A stretch of DNA of 63,379 bases from Candidatus Rokuibacteriota bacterium (GTDB lineage Bacteria > Methylomirabilota > Methylomirabilia > Rokubacteriales > CSP1-6), in contig QHRU01000058.1 of the NCBI GenBank assembly GCA_003220225.1, positions 1-63,379 of the forward strand. The letters are read 5' to 3'. The position numbers and the translations under genes are program-made. The notes under the pieces were generated by a model. The model did not search any database. It saw only the letters and a list, made by a program, of their open reading frames with translations, and had not been told where the DNA came from. Positions 25,713 to 33,601 of the stretch are shown in pieces (positions within the stretch are counted from its first letter, which is position 1; every line of letters begins with the position of its first letter).

Positions 25713-25775
25713 GGTGAGGCGGTTCGGTCACGCCGAAGTGCGCGCCGTTGCGACGATGCGGCCGTCGGCGCGGCG

Positions 25776-25791
25776 CGGCATGCGCCTTGCT
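25776..25791 (+). promoter_or_regulatory. Sigma-54 promoter of the cyanate operon
   Basis: CGGCATGCGCCTTGCT has GG (25777-25778) and GC (25789-25790) 10 nt apart. Its core GGCATGCGCCTTGC differs by one base from that of the divergent promoter. The start site would be about 25802, with a ~70-nt leader to the ATG at 25874. The rest of 25503-25873 holds no gene that I can support. Confidence 0.7.
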
Positions 25792-25873
25792 CGCTTCACG
25801 AGCGTCCCGCGACGCTGCGGTCGCGGCCCCCGGTCACCGACGCCCGGAAACGAATCGAGACCAGGGGGCGCGA

Positions 25874-27157
25874 ATGCACAAGATCGAGGCAGAGCGGGAC
25901 GACATCCTCGAGCGCGCGGTCGAGCGCTCGATCGAGCACGCGGTCTTCGGCGGCGAGCTGGGTCGCCGCGCCTTCATCGCACGCGTGGGCGCCTCGACGG
26001 CGGCCGCCGCGCTCGCCTCCGTCTTCCCCCTCGGCGCTGCGCGCGCACTCGCGCAGGAGAAAGCCGGGCCGCCCGAGAAGAAAGACCTCAAGGTCGGCTT
26101 CATTCCGATCACCTGCGCGACGCCGATCATCATGGCCGAGCCGATGGGCTTCTACAGGAAGCACGGACTCAGCGTCCAGGTGACGAAGGCCTCGTCGTGG
26201 GCGATGATCCGCGACCTCTCGATCAACGGCGAGACGGACGCCACGCACATGCTCTCGCCGATGCCGCTCGCGATCTCGCTCGGCGTCGGCTCGCAGTCGG
26301 TGCCCTACGTGATGCCAGCGGTCGAGAACATCAACGGCCAGGCGATCACGCTCGCCATGAAGCACAAGGCGGTGAAGTCGCCCGCGGAGATGAAGGGCTT
26401 CAAGTTCGGCGTGCCGTTCGACTTCTCGATGCACAACTTCCTGCTGCGCTACTACCTGGCCGAGGGCGGCGTGGACCCGGACAAGGACGTGCAGATCCGC
26501 GCGGTGCCGCCGCCGGAGATGGTGGCGAATCTCCGGGCCGGCAACCTCGACGGCTATCTCGCGCCCGATCCGTTCAACCAGCGCGCGGTCTTCGAGGAGG
26601 TCGGCTTCATCCACCTGCTGTCCAAGGACATCTGGCCGGGGCACCCCTGCTGCGCGTTCGCGGCCAAGCGCGAGTTCGCTTCGAGCGCGCCGAACACGTT
26701 CCGCGCGCTGCTCGCCGCGATCGTGGACGCCACGCAGTACGCGCGGGATCGGAAGAACCGCAAGGAGATCGCGGCCGCCATCGCGCCGAAGAACTTCCTC
26801 AACCAGCCGGTGGAGGTGCTCGAGCAGGTGCTGACCGGCGTGTTCCCGGACGGCCTCGGCAACACGAAGAACGTGCCCGATCGCATCGACTTCGACCCGT
26901 TCCCGTACCACTCGATGGCGATCTGGATCCTCACGCAGATGAAGCGCTGGGGCTACCTCAAGACCGACGTGACATACAAGAAGGTGGCCGAGGAGGTGTT
27001 CCTGGCGAGCGCGTGTCGCGACACCCTGAAGGCGCTCGGCTACAAGGCGCCGGACACGGCCTCGGTCAAGCACGCGTTCGCGCTCGGCAAGACGAAGGTC
27101 TTCGATCCCGACCGGCCGGACGACTATCTCAAGTCGTTCGCGATCCGGAAGGCGTGA
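25874..27157 (+). CDS. cynA: NitT/TauT-type substrate-binding protein, probably for cyanate
   Basis: A 427-residue NrtA/CmpA-family binding protein. The ATG at 25874 follows AGGGGG. A 30-residue polar leader precedes the twin-arginine-type signal GRRAFIARVGAS and a cleavage region near ARALAQ. The body has SWAMIRDLSINGE and YLAPDPFNQRAV. It is a homologue of the protein at 6406 but clearly diverged. It sits in an operon ending with cyanase, so cyanate is the likely ligand. Bicarbonate is the main alternative, since cyanase consumes it and the family includes CmpA. Confidence 0.82.
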   Translation: MHKIEAERDDILERAVERSIEHAVFGGELGRRAFIARVGASTAAAALASVFPLGAARALAQEKAGPPEKKDLKVGFIPITCATPIIMAEPMGFYRKHGLSVQVTKASSWAMIRDLSINGETDATHMLSPMPLAISLGVGSQSVPYVMPAVENINGQAITLAMKHKAVKSPAEMKGFKFGVPFDFSMHNFLLRYYLAEGGVDPDKDVQIRAVPPPEMVANLRAGNLDGYLAPDPFNQRAVFEEVGFIHLLSKDIWPGHPCCAFAAKREFASSAPNTFRALLAAIVDATQYARDRKNRKEIAAAIAPKNFLNQPVEVLEQVLTGVFPDGLGNTKNVPDRIDFDPFPYHSMAIWILTQMKRWGYLKTDVTYKKVAEEVFLASACRDTLKALGYKAPDTASVKHAFALGKTKVFDPDRPDDYLKSFAIRKA

Positions 27158-27936
27158 TGCGGCGCGACCGGCTCCGCGTGGCCCTCTACTCGCTGCTGAT
27201 CGGCGCCGTGCTGCTCGGCGTCTGGCAGGCGGCGGTGGCCGGCAAGCCGGCGGGCAGGTCCATTCCGGGGCCGGCCGCGGTGGCGGCGACGGCCGCGCAC
27301 ATGCTCGCGCACCCGTTCTACGACAACGGGCCGAACGACAAGGGTATCGGGCTCCAGCTCGCGGCGAGTCTCGGGCGCATGGCCATCGGCTACACGATCG
27401 CCTCGGTCATCGCGGTCTCGCTCGGCGTGGTCCTCGGGCTGTCACCCGTGCTCTACCGCGCCGTGAACCCGTACGTCCAGGTGCTGAAGCCGATCTCGCC
27501 ACTGGCGTGGATGCCGCTGTTCCTCTACACCATCCGGGACTCCGCGCAGGCGGCGGTGCTCGTCATCGTCATGTCGTCGCTCTGGCCCACGCTGGCCAAC
27601 ACGGCCTTCGGCGTCGCCTCGATCAAGCGGGACTACCTGAACGTCGCGGCCATCCTCCAGCTCTCGTGGCCGCGCCGGCTCGTGACCGTGATCCTGCCGG
27701 CGGCCGCGCCCGCGATCGTGGCCGGCCTGCGCATCTCGGTGGGCAGCGCGTGGGTGGCCATCGTCGCCGCCGAGATGCTCATCGGCGGCACCGGGATCGG
27801 CTACTTCGTCTGGAACGAGTGGAACAACCTGGCGCTCACGAGCGTGATCTTCGCGATTCTCGCCATCGGGGTCATCGGCGTGCTCCTCGACGCCGGCCTC
27901 GGCCGGCTGTCGCGGCGCCTGGCGTACACGGAATGA
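27157..27936 (+). CDS. cynB: NitT/TauT-type ABC permease, probably for cyanate
   Basis: A 259-residue permease with an N-terminal helix (LYSLLIGAVLLGVWQAA), the motif KPISPLAWMPLFLYT shared with the nitrate permease, and the EAA loop around RDYLNVAAILQLSWP. Start and stop overlap the neighbouring genes by 1 and 4 nt. Confidence 0.86.
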   Translation: MRRDRLRVALYSLLIGAVLLGVWQAAVAGKPAGRSIPGPAAVAATAAHMLAHPFYDNGPNDKGIGLQLAASLGRMAIGYTIASVIAVSLGVVLGLSPVLYRAVNPYVQVLKPISPLAWMPLFLYTIRDSAQAAVLVIVMSSLWPTLANTAFGVASIKRDYLNVAAILQLSWPRRLVTVILPAAAPAIVAGLRISVGSAWVAIVAAEMLIGGTGIGYFVWNEWNNLALTSVIFAILAIGVIGVLLDAGLGRLSRRLAYTE

Positions 27937-28727
27937 CGTCCTATCTCCTCGTCGATCACGTGAGCAAGACCTTTCCGCCGGCGGAGGGGCGCGGCGACGG
28001 TCTCGACGTGTTCGACGACGTGACGCTGGAGATCGCCCGCGGCGAGTTCGTCACGATGATCGGCCACTCGGGGTGCGGCAAGTCCACGCTGCTGAACATC
28101 ATCGCGGGCCTCGAGCGCCCCACGCGCGGCGGCGTCGTGCTCGAGGGGCGCGAGGTCACGCGCCCGGGCATGGACCGGATGGTCGTGTTCCAGAATTTCT
28201 CGCTCATGCCGTGGATGACGGCCTTCGACAACATCCGGCTCGCCGTGCGCGCCGCGCACCCGGGGTGGGCGCGCGCGGAGGTGGCCGCTCACGTCCAGCG
28301 CTGGGTGGACATGGTGGGCCTCGGCGGCGCGGAGTCCAAGCGCCCGGCCGCGCTGTCCGGCGGCATGCGGCAGCGGGTGGGACTGGCGCGCGCGTTCTCG
28401 ACGGAGCCGAAGGTGCTCCTGCTCGACGAGCCCTTCGCCCAGATCGACGCGCTCACGCGCGGCGTGATCCAGGACGAGCTGGTGCGGATGTGGTCGGCGA
28501 CCCGTAACACAGTCTTCATGGTGACCCACGACGTGGACGAGGCAATCTTGCTCTCGGACCGGATCGCCCTCATGACGCGGGGTCCACAGGCGAAGCTGGC
28601 GGAGCAAGTGGAGGTGAAGCTGGCGCGGCCGCGACGGCGCGCCGACCTGATCGATGACCCGGAGTTCCTCCGGCTGCGCACGCACATTCTGCGCTTCCTG
28701 GTGGAAGGCTCGCTCACTCTCACGTAA
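27933..28727 (+). CDS. cynD: NitT/TauT-type ABC ATP-binding protein, probably for cyanate
   Basis: A 264-residue ATPase with Walker A GHSGCGKST, signature LSGGMRQRVGLARA, Walker B LLLLDEPFAQIDA and an intact H-loop VTHDVDEA. Only one ATPase is present here, so it should act as a homodimer, unlike the nitrate system with two. The C-terminal ~25 residues (EFLRLRTHILRFL) are the regulatory-type tail usual for NrtD/SsuB proteins. Twenty nt follow before cyanase. Confidence 0.88.
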   Translation: MTSYLLVDHVSKTFPPAEGRGDGLDVFDDVTLEIARGEFVTMIGHSGCGKSTLLNIIAGLERPTRGGVVLEGREVTRPGMDRMVVFQNFSLMPWMTAFDNIRLAVRAAHPGWARAEVAAHVQRWVDMVGLGGAESKRPAALSGGMRQRVGLARAFSTEPKVLLLDEPFAQIDALTRGVIQDELVRMWSATRNTVFMVTHDVDEAILLSDRIALMTRGPQAKLAEQVEVKLARPRRRADLIDDPEFLRLRTHILRFLVEGSLTLT

Positions 28728-28747
28728 CGGCGTCAAGGAGGACGACC

Positions 28748-29176
28748 ATGGACCGAACGGCGGCACTCGAGCAGATCCGCGCCGCGCGCGTGGCGCGCGG
28801 CGTGAGCTACGAGGACCTCGGCAAGGCGATCGGCACCAAGGACCCGACGTACCTCGCGGCCGCGCTGCACGGCCAGCACCGGCTGTCCGCCGACGAGGCG
28901 AAGAAGCTGGCGGCCACCGTCGGCGTGCCCGTCGAGACCGCGATGGCGACGACGGCGATCCCGCTGCGCACCGACTTCCCGCTCACCACCGATCCGTTCA
29001 AGTACCGGCTCATGGAGCTGGTCGGCGTGTACGGCGACGCGCTTCGCGAGCGCTGCAACGAACTGTTCGGCGACGGCATCTTATCTGCGATCGACTGCGT
29101 CGTGAAGCTCGAGAAGAAGGGCGAGCGCGGCGTGCTGACCATCGACGCGAAATTCCTCCACTACAAGGAATACTAA
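28748..29176 (+). CDS. cynS: Cyanase (cyanate hydratase)
   Basis: A 142-residue cyanase that turns cyanate plus bicarbonate into ammonia and CO2. The catalytic residues R87, E90 and S113 correspond to Arg96, Glu99 and Ser122 of E. coli CynS with a constant offset of nine (YRLMELVGVYG ... FGDGILSAID). The N-terminal helix-turn-helix-like domain is present. It has a strong AAGGAGG ribosome site. It gives the nitrogen gain of the preceding transporter. Confidence 0.96.
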   Translation: MDRTAALEQIRAARVARGVSYEDLGKAIGTKDPTYLAAALHGQHRLSADEAKKLAATVGVPVETAMATTAIPLRTDFPLTTDPFKYRLMELVGVYGDALRERCNELFGDGILSAIDCVVKLEKKGERGVLTIDAKFLHYKEY

Positions 29177-29185
29177 GGAGGCAGC

Positions 29186-29503
29186 ATGGCGGACGGGGAC
29201 GGCGGCCGTAACGGAACGGGAATCGGATTGCTCGCACGAGCGGTGGCCGACGCCGTCCCCGGCATCGTGGAGCACCTCTGCGCGGCCAACAATCCACGGG
29301 TGCACCGCGAGGCCCTCGCGCTGCTCGAGCGCCCACTGCTCGCCCACGTGCTGGCGCTGACCGGTGGCAACCAGCTCCGGGCCGCCCGCATGCTCGGGCT
29401 CAATCGCAACACGCTGCGCAAGCGCTGTCGCGAGCTGTCACTGCCGGCCACGCGCGTGGTCCGGCGGCCGCGGGTGAGGGCGAGCGCCCCGCCGACAGCG
29501 TAG
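29186..29503 (+). CDS. Fis-type helix-turn-helix protein
   Basis: A 105-residue protein whose residues ~45-90 match the Fis/NtrC C-terminal DNA-binding domain (HVLALTGGNQLRAARMLG then LNRNTLRKRCREL). There is no receiver or AAA+ domain, so it cannot itself activate sigma-54 polymerase. It starts 9 nt after cyanase with AAGGAGG. It may bind the operators of this region as an accessory factor. The last codons (RRPRVRASAPPTA) lie in the first copy of a 97-bp direct repeat. Confidence 0.75.
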   Translation: MADGDGGRNGTGIGLLARAVADAVPGIVEHLCAANNPRVHREALALLERPLLAHVLALTGGNQLRAARMLGLNRNTLRKRCRELSLPATRVVRRPRVRASAPPTA

Positions 29504-29555
29504 CGGCGCGCCTTCGAGGAGCGCCCCGGGTTTCCCGGGGCGCGCCGAGCGTTGG
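29459..29555 (+). repeat. 97-bp direct repeat, copy 1
   Basis: This copy spans the last 15 codons of the Fis-type gene and a terminator hairpin. It is repeated at 29632-29728 (offset 173 bp) with two mismatches. The hairpin GCGCCCCGGG-TTT-CCCGGGGCGC lies at 29521-29543. Confidence 0.9.
29521..29543 (+). terminator. Hairpin after the cyanate operon
   Basis: A perfect 10-bp stem GCGCCCCGGG/CCCGGGGCGC with a TTT loop, 18 nt after the Fis-type stop. It has no U-tract, so it is either a weak intrinsic terminator or an mRNA 3'-end stabiliser. Confidence 0.5.
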
Positions 29556-29630
29556 CCGGGGGAGTCCGAGGGGGGCGTAGCCCCCTTCGCTTGAATGATC
29601 AGGGGGCCATGTCGGGGCCCCCCACGTGAT
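29556..29630 (+). repeat. Palindromic repeat family 1 (copy A) followed by a family 3-type hairpin
   Basis: 29556-29597 carries CCGGGGGAGT then the hairpin GAGGGGGGC-GTA-GCCCCCTTC and CGCTTGAAT. The same element lies inside fdhA at 49451-49493 and 50674-50714. Next to it, 29602-29623 holds a GGGGGCC/GGCCCCC hairpin. No coding potential is seen here. Confidence 0.75.
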
Positions 29631-29631
29631 C

Positions 29632-29728
29632 GTCCGGCGGCCGCGGGTGAGCGCGAGCGCCCCGCCGACAGCGTAGCGGCGCGCCTTCGAGGGGCGCCCC
29701 GGGTTTCCCGGGGCGCGCCGAGCGTTGG
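29632..29728 (+). repeat. 97-bp direct repeat, copy 2
   Basis: Second copy of 29459-29555, now non-coding, with the same terminator hairpin (29694-29716). It ends just before the 3' end of the convergent antiporter gene and could terminate both strands. Confidence 0.9.
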
Positions 29729-29747
29729 GCGCTTCGCCGCCCTGCGC

Positions 29748-31682
29748 CTAGCGCCGCGCCGACTCAGCCGCGAAGGCGTCGATCTGGTCGGGCAGGCCGA
29801 AGACGCGCACGACGTCGCCCGCGCGCAGCGTCGTCTCGGGCGGCGGATTGAGCACGAGCCCGTCCGCGCGCCGGACGGCGACCACCGTCACGCCGAAGCG
29901 CTCGCGGATCCGCGCGTCGCTGAGCGACTGGTCGGCGACGCCGCCCTTGCGGAGCGTCAGCTCGCGCACCTCCGGCAGCGGGACGGCGGCAGCGGCGTCG
30001 CCGGCGTCGGCGCGCTCCATCGCGCTGCGATACCGCTCGAGGTAGGCGATCGTGCGGTCCTTGGGCAGTCCGAGAGCGGCGAGCGCATGGCGGATCAGCG
30101 TGGCCGAGGCCTCGAGCTCGGGTTGGATGATCTCGGTGGCGCCTTTCGCGCGCAGCGCCTCCGCCTCGGCGCGACCGTGAGCGCGCGCGAGCAGCGGGAC
30201 GTCGGCGCGGAGCGCGCGCACGGCGGCGACCGCGAGACGCGCGCGCTCGATCTCCGGCAGGGCCACGATGACGAGCGGCGCCCGCGCGACCCCCGCCCGC
30301 GCCAGCAGCTCGCGATGCGCGGCGTCGCCGAAGACGCACGGGACGCCCCGTGCGCGCAGTTGCGCGCAGATGTCGGGATCCCGCTCGATGACAGCGTAGG
30401 GGATTTCGAACGTCTCGAGGGCCTCGCCGATCTCGCTCCCCACGCGTCCGAATCCACAGAGGACGACGCCGCCGGCCCGGGTGGACTCGGCGACCGACGG
30501 TCCGCGCGCGCGGAAGTGCCACAGGGCGTCGAGCCAGTCCGGGACGTGGCGGACGAGCAGCGCGTTGAACAGGATCGAGAAGAGCGAGGCCGCCAGCGTG
30601 GCGTTGTAGACGTCGTCGCCGACGAGGCGCGCGCCGCGTGCGACCTGCACGAGGATGAACGAGAACTCGCCGATCTGGGCGAGCCCGACGCCGACCCGCG
30701 CCGCCGTCGACCACGGGTAGCCGAAGAGCCGCACGATGGCGGAGCGGATGACGGCTTTGCCGACGACGATCAACACGATGAGCGCGGCCAGCAGCGGCAG
30801 GTTGGCGGCCACGGTGAATGGGTCGACCAGCATTCCGACGGTGACGAAGAACATCGCGACGAAGACGTCGCGCAGCGGCAGCAGGCGCGCGATGGTCTCG
30901 TGCGCGTAGTCGGAGGTGCTGATGATGAGCCCGGCCAGGAAGGCCCCGAGCGCGACCGACAGACCCACCGCCTGGGTGAGGGCGCCGGTGCCGAGGCCGA
31001 CGGCGAGGACGACGAGCAGGAACAGCTCGTCGTTGTGCGTGCGCGCTACGCGACGCATGAGCGCCGGGACGACGCGCGCGGCCAGGAATAACGCGGGGAC
31101 GAGCACGAGCGCCGCCTTGCCGAACGCGATCGCCACCGCGAGGGGCCGCTCCGTCACCCCCGCGCCGAGCGCGGGCAGCAGAACGGTCATCGCGACGACG
31201 GCGAGGTCCTCGACGAGCGAGATGCCGATCATCACGCGGCCGTGGCGGGTGTGCAGCTCGCCGCGGTCCATGAGAAGCCGCACGAGCACCATGGTGCTGG
31301 CCACGGAGATGACGAGGCCGACGGCGAGCCCCTGCCCGGGCGGCCAGCCGAGCACGCCCCCGGCGCCGGCGCCCAGCGCGGCCGTCAGCACGATGCCCAG
31401 CGGTCCGCCGAGCAGCGCGACCCACCGGACGCGCAGCAGGTCGCGCAGCGAGAACTCGATGCCGACCGAGAACATCAGCAGGACGACGCCGATCTCGGCG
31501 AACAGCTCGAAGGTGTGGGTGTCGGACACGGTGGGGCCCGGCGTGAAACGCCCGACGAGGATGCCGCCCACGACGTACCCGAGGATCAGGGGCTGGCGCG
31601 CGAGCCACGCCAGCGCGCCACCGGCGACGGCGGCGACGATCACCCAGGCGAGGTCGCCGAAGAAATTGGGGTCGGTGGCCAT
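29748..31682 (-). CDS. Kef-type monovalent cation:proton antiporter with TrkA-N and TrkA-C domains
   Basis: A 644-residue protein. Residues ~5-380 form a CPA2 antiporter with about 12 helices, including the conserved ISLVEDLAVV with the transport Asp. Residues ~405-520 form a Rossmann RCK/TrkA-N domain (VVLCGFGRVGSEIG) that binds nucleotide or glutathione in KefB/C. Residues ~560-644 form a TrkA-C ligand domain. It should exchange K+ or Na+ for H+ across the inner membrane. The start at 31682 is chosen for the first helix; a Met 15 codons earlier is possible. It is transcribed toward the cyanate operon. Confidence 0.9.
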   Translation of the reverse strand: MATDPNFFGDLAWVIVAAVAGGALAWLARQPLILGYVVGGILVGRFTPGPTVSDTHTFELFAEIGVVLLMFSVGIEFSLRDLLRVRWVALLGGPLGIVLTAALGAGAGGVLGWPPGQGLAVGLVISVASTMVLVRLLMDRGELHTRHGRVMIGISLVEDLAVVAMTVLLPALGAGVTERPLAVAIAFGKAALVLVPALFLAARVVPALMRRVARTHNDELFLLVVLAVGLGTGALTQAVGLSVALGAFLAGLIISTSDYAHETIARLLPLRDVFVAMFFVTVGMLVDPFTVAANLPLLAALIVLIVVGKAVIRSAIVRLFGYPWSTAARVGVGLAQIGEFSFILVQVARGARLVGDDVYNATLAASLFSILFNALLVRHVPDWLDALWHFRARGPSVAESTRAGGVVLCGFGRVGSEIGEALETFEIPYAVIERDPDICAQLRARGVPCVFGDAAHRELLARAGVARAPLVIVALPEIERARLAVAAVRALRADVPLLARAHGRAEAEALRAKGATEIIQPELEASATLIRHALAALGLPKDRTIAYLERYRSAMERADAGDAAAAVPLPEVRELTLRKGGVADQSLSDARIRERFGVTVVAVRRADGLVLNPPPETTLRAGDVVRVFGLPDQIDAFAAESARR

Positions 31683-31705
31683 CGGATGCGCCGAAGGTAA
31701 CACGG

Positions 31706-31711
31706 TACAAT
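31706..31711 (+). promoter_or_regulatory. -10 box just before hcmB
   Basis: TACAAT lies 8 nt before the ATG at 31720, with no Shine-Dalgarno, as for several other lead genes here. This suggests a leaderless or nearly leaderless mRNA. Confidence 0.4.
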
Positions 31712-31719
31712 TGGCGGCC

Positions 31720-32127
31720 ATGACGGCGCCCATCCGCGTGCTGATCGCCAAGGTCGGGCTCGACGGCCACGACCGCGGCGTGAAGATCGTCGCGCGGGCG
31801 CTCCGCGATGCCGGCATGGACGTCATCTACACGGGCCTGCACCGGACGCCGGAGGAGGTGGTGGCGGCCGCCGTGCAGGAGGACGTGGACGCCATCGGCA
31901 TCAGCATCCTCTCGGGCGCCCATCTCACACTCGTGCCTCGCATCGTCGAGCTGCTCCGCCAGCACGACGCCGACGACACGGTGGTCGTCGTCGGTGGCGT
32001 GATCCCCGACGAGGACGTGCCGGCGCTCAAGGCGTGCGGCGTGGCCGACGTCGTCCTTCAGGACGCGCCGCCCGACGAGGTCGTGCGGCGCGTGCGCGAC
32101 GCCGTGGCCGCGCATCCGCGGACATGA
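31720..32127 (+). CDS. hcmB: B12-binding small subunit of an acyl-CoA mutase (HcmB-like)
   Basis: A 135-residue cobalamin-binding subunit with the base-off motif GLDGHDRG (DxHxxG), ISILSGAHL and VVVVGGVIPDED, the three cobalamin contact regions. Its size matches the separate small subunit of 2-hydroxyisobutyryl-CoA mutase and of archaeal-type methylmalonyl-CoA mutase. It is first in the operon hcmB-ligase-hcmA. Function follows from the large subunit's specificity residues. Confidence 0.88.
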   Translation: MTAPIRVLIAKVGLDGHDRGVKIVARALRDAGMDVIYTGLHRTPEEVVAAAVQEDVDAIGISILSGAHLTLVPRIVELLRQHDADDTVVVVGGVIPDEDVPALKACGVADVVLQDAPPDEVVRRVRDAVAAHPRT

Positions 32128-32144
32128 GCGCGCGGGTTGTTTCC

Positions 32145-32192
32145 CCGACCGTCGAGCGGCGGAGCCCTGCGAAGCCGCTCCGACGGCGAATC
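32145..32192 (+). repeat. Palindromic repeat family 2, intergenic copy
   Basis: CCGTCGAGCGGC pairs with GCCGCTCCGACGG around GGAGCCCTGCGAA, then GAATCA. Compared with the copy at 20069-20117, four stem positions differ on both arms in a compensatory way. It ends 2 nt before the ligase ATG and may bear on its translation. Confidence 0.7.
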
Positions 32193-32194
32193 AG

Positions 32195-33601
32195 ATGAGC
32201 GCGACCTGGCCGCCGCGCTACGACCCGGCGTGGCGGCCGGCGCCGGACGCCGAGCACTGGGCGCCCGGGCTCGAGTGCGCGGAGCCGAAGAAGCGCGACG
32301 AGGTCGTCTTGGCCAAGCTGCGCGCGCAGGTGCAGTACGCGTGGGAGCGCAGCCCGTTTTATCGCCGCCGCTGGGAGGCCGCCGGCGTGTCGCCGGCGAG
32401 GCTCCGCACGCTCGCCGATCTCGCGAAGTTCCCCGTCGTACAGAAGGCGGACCTGAGAGCCGCCCAGGCGGCGGCGCCGCCGTTCGGCGATTATCTCTGC
32501 ATCGAGCCGCGCGAGGTGGCGCGCATCCACGGCACCAGCGGCACCACCGGCCACCCGACGGTGTTCGGGGTGGGCCGCGACGACTGGGAGCGGATCGGCG
32601 AGGCGCACGCGCGCGTTCTCTGGGGCGCGGGCCTCCGCCCCGACGACCGCGTGCTGATCGCGTCGTTCTTCAGCCTGTATCTGGGATCGTGGGGAGCGCT
32701 GAAGGGCTGCGAGCGGCTCGGCGCCACCGTGTTCCCGTTCGGCGCCGGTCTTCCTGGTCAGACGCTGATGGCCGTGCAATGGGCGCGCGAGATGAGCGCG
32801 ACGGCATTCTACGGCACGCCGTCCTACGCGCTGCACTTCGCCGAGACCGCGCGCCGCGAGGGCATCGAGCCGCGTGACTTCGGCTTCCGCACCCTGTTCT
32901 TCTCCGGCGAGCCCGGCGCCGGCGTCGCCGCCACCAAGCGGTTGATCGAGGCCACGTTCGGCGGCGCCTGCATCGACATGGGCAGCATGGCCGAGATGAC
33001 GCCGTGGATGACCAACGGCGAGTGCCGCCGGCGCACCGGCATGCACCTGTGGCAGGACATCGTCTACACGCAGGTCTGCGACCCCGAGACGTTCGCGCCG
33101 GTGCCCTACGGAGGCGAGGGCACGCCCGTCTACACGCACCTCGAGCGCACGTCGCAGCCGATGATCCGGCTGGTCTCCGGCGACCTCGCGCGGTGGACCG
33201 ACGAGCCGTGCCCGTGCGGCCGTACGTACCCGCGCCTGCCCGGGGGGCTCTACGGCCGCATCGACGACATGTTCATCGTGCGCGGCGAGAACATCTACCC
33301 GAGCGCCATCGAGGACACCCTGCGCGCCATCGAGGGATTCGGCGGCGAGTTCAGGGTGATCATCTCGCGCCGCGAGGCGATGGACGAGCTGCTCGTGCGC
33401 GCGGAGTACGCGGCGAGCCACGCTGCCGACGCGCCCCGCGCCGCGCTCGCCGCGCGCATGCGGGAGCGGCTGCGCGCGCGGCTCGGCGTCACGCCGCGCA
33501 TCGAGCTGGTGGCGGCGGGCGAGCTGCCGCGCACGGAATTCAAGGCCAAGCGCGTGATCGACGACCGTGATCTCTACAAGAAAGGCGTTGCGAATGTTTG
33601 A
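32195..33601 (+). CDS. Acyl-CoA ligase of the phenylacetate-CoA ligase (PaaK) type
   Basis: A 468-residue adenylate-forming ligase. The ATP loop is HGTSGTTGHPT (about residue 112), with YGTPSYALHFAE, GDLARWTDEPCPCGRTYPRL and RGENIYPSAIEDTL following in the PaaK order. It joins a carboxylic acid to CoA. Between the two mutase subunits it probably supplies the mutase substrate, as Hcl does with 2-hydroxyisobutyrate in Aquincola tertiaricarbonis. It overlaps hcmA by 8 nt. Confidence 0.85.
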   Translation: MSATWPPRYDPAWRPAPDAEHWAPGLECAEPKKRDEVVLAKLRAQVQYAWERSPFYRRRWEAAGVSPARLRTLADLAKFPVVQKADLRAAQAAAPPFGDYLCIEPREVARIHGTSGTTGHPTVFGVGRDDWERIGEAHARVLWGAGLRPDDRVLIASFFSLYLGSWGALKGCERLGATVFPFGAGLPGQTLMAVQWAREMSATAFYGTPSYALHFAETARREGIEPRDFGFRTLFFSGEPGAGVAATKRLIEATFGGACIDMGSMAEMTPWMTNGECRRRTGMHLWQDIVYTQVCDPETFAPVPYGGEGTPVYTHLERTSQPMIRLVSGDLARWTDEPCPCGRTYPRLPGGLYGRIDDMFIVRGENIYPSAIEDTLRAIEGFGGEFRVIISRREAMDELLVRAEYAASHAADAPRAALAARMRERLRARLGVTPRIELVAAGELPRTEFKAKRVIDDRDLYKKGVANV

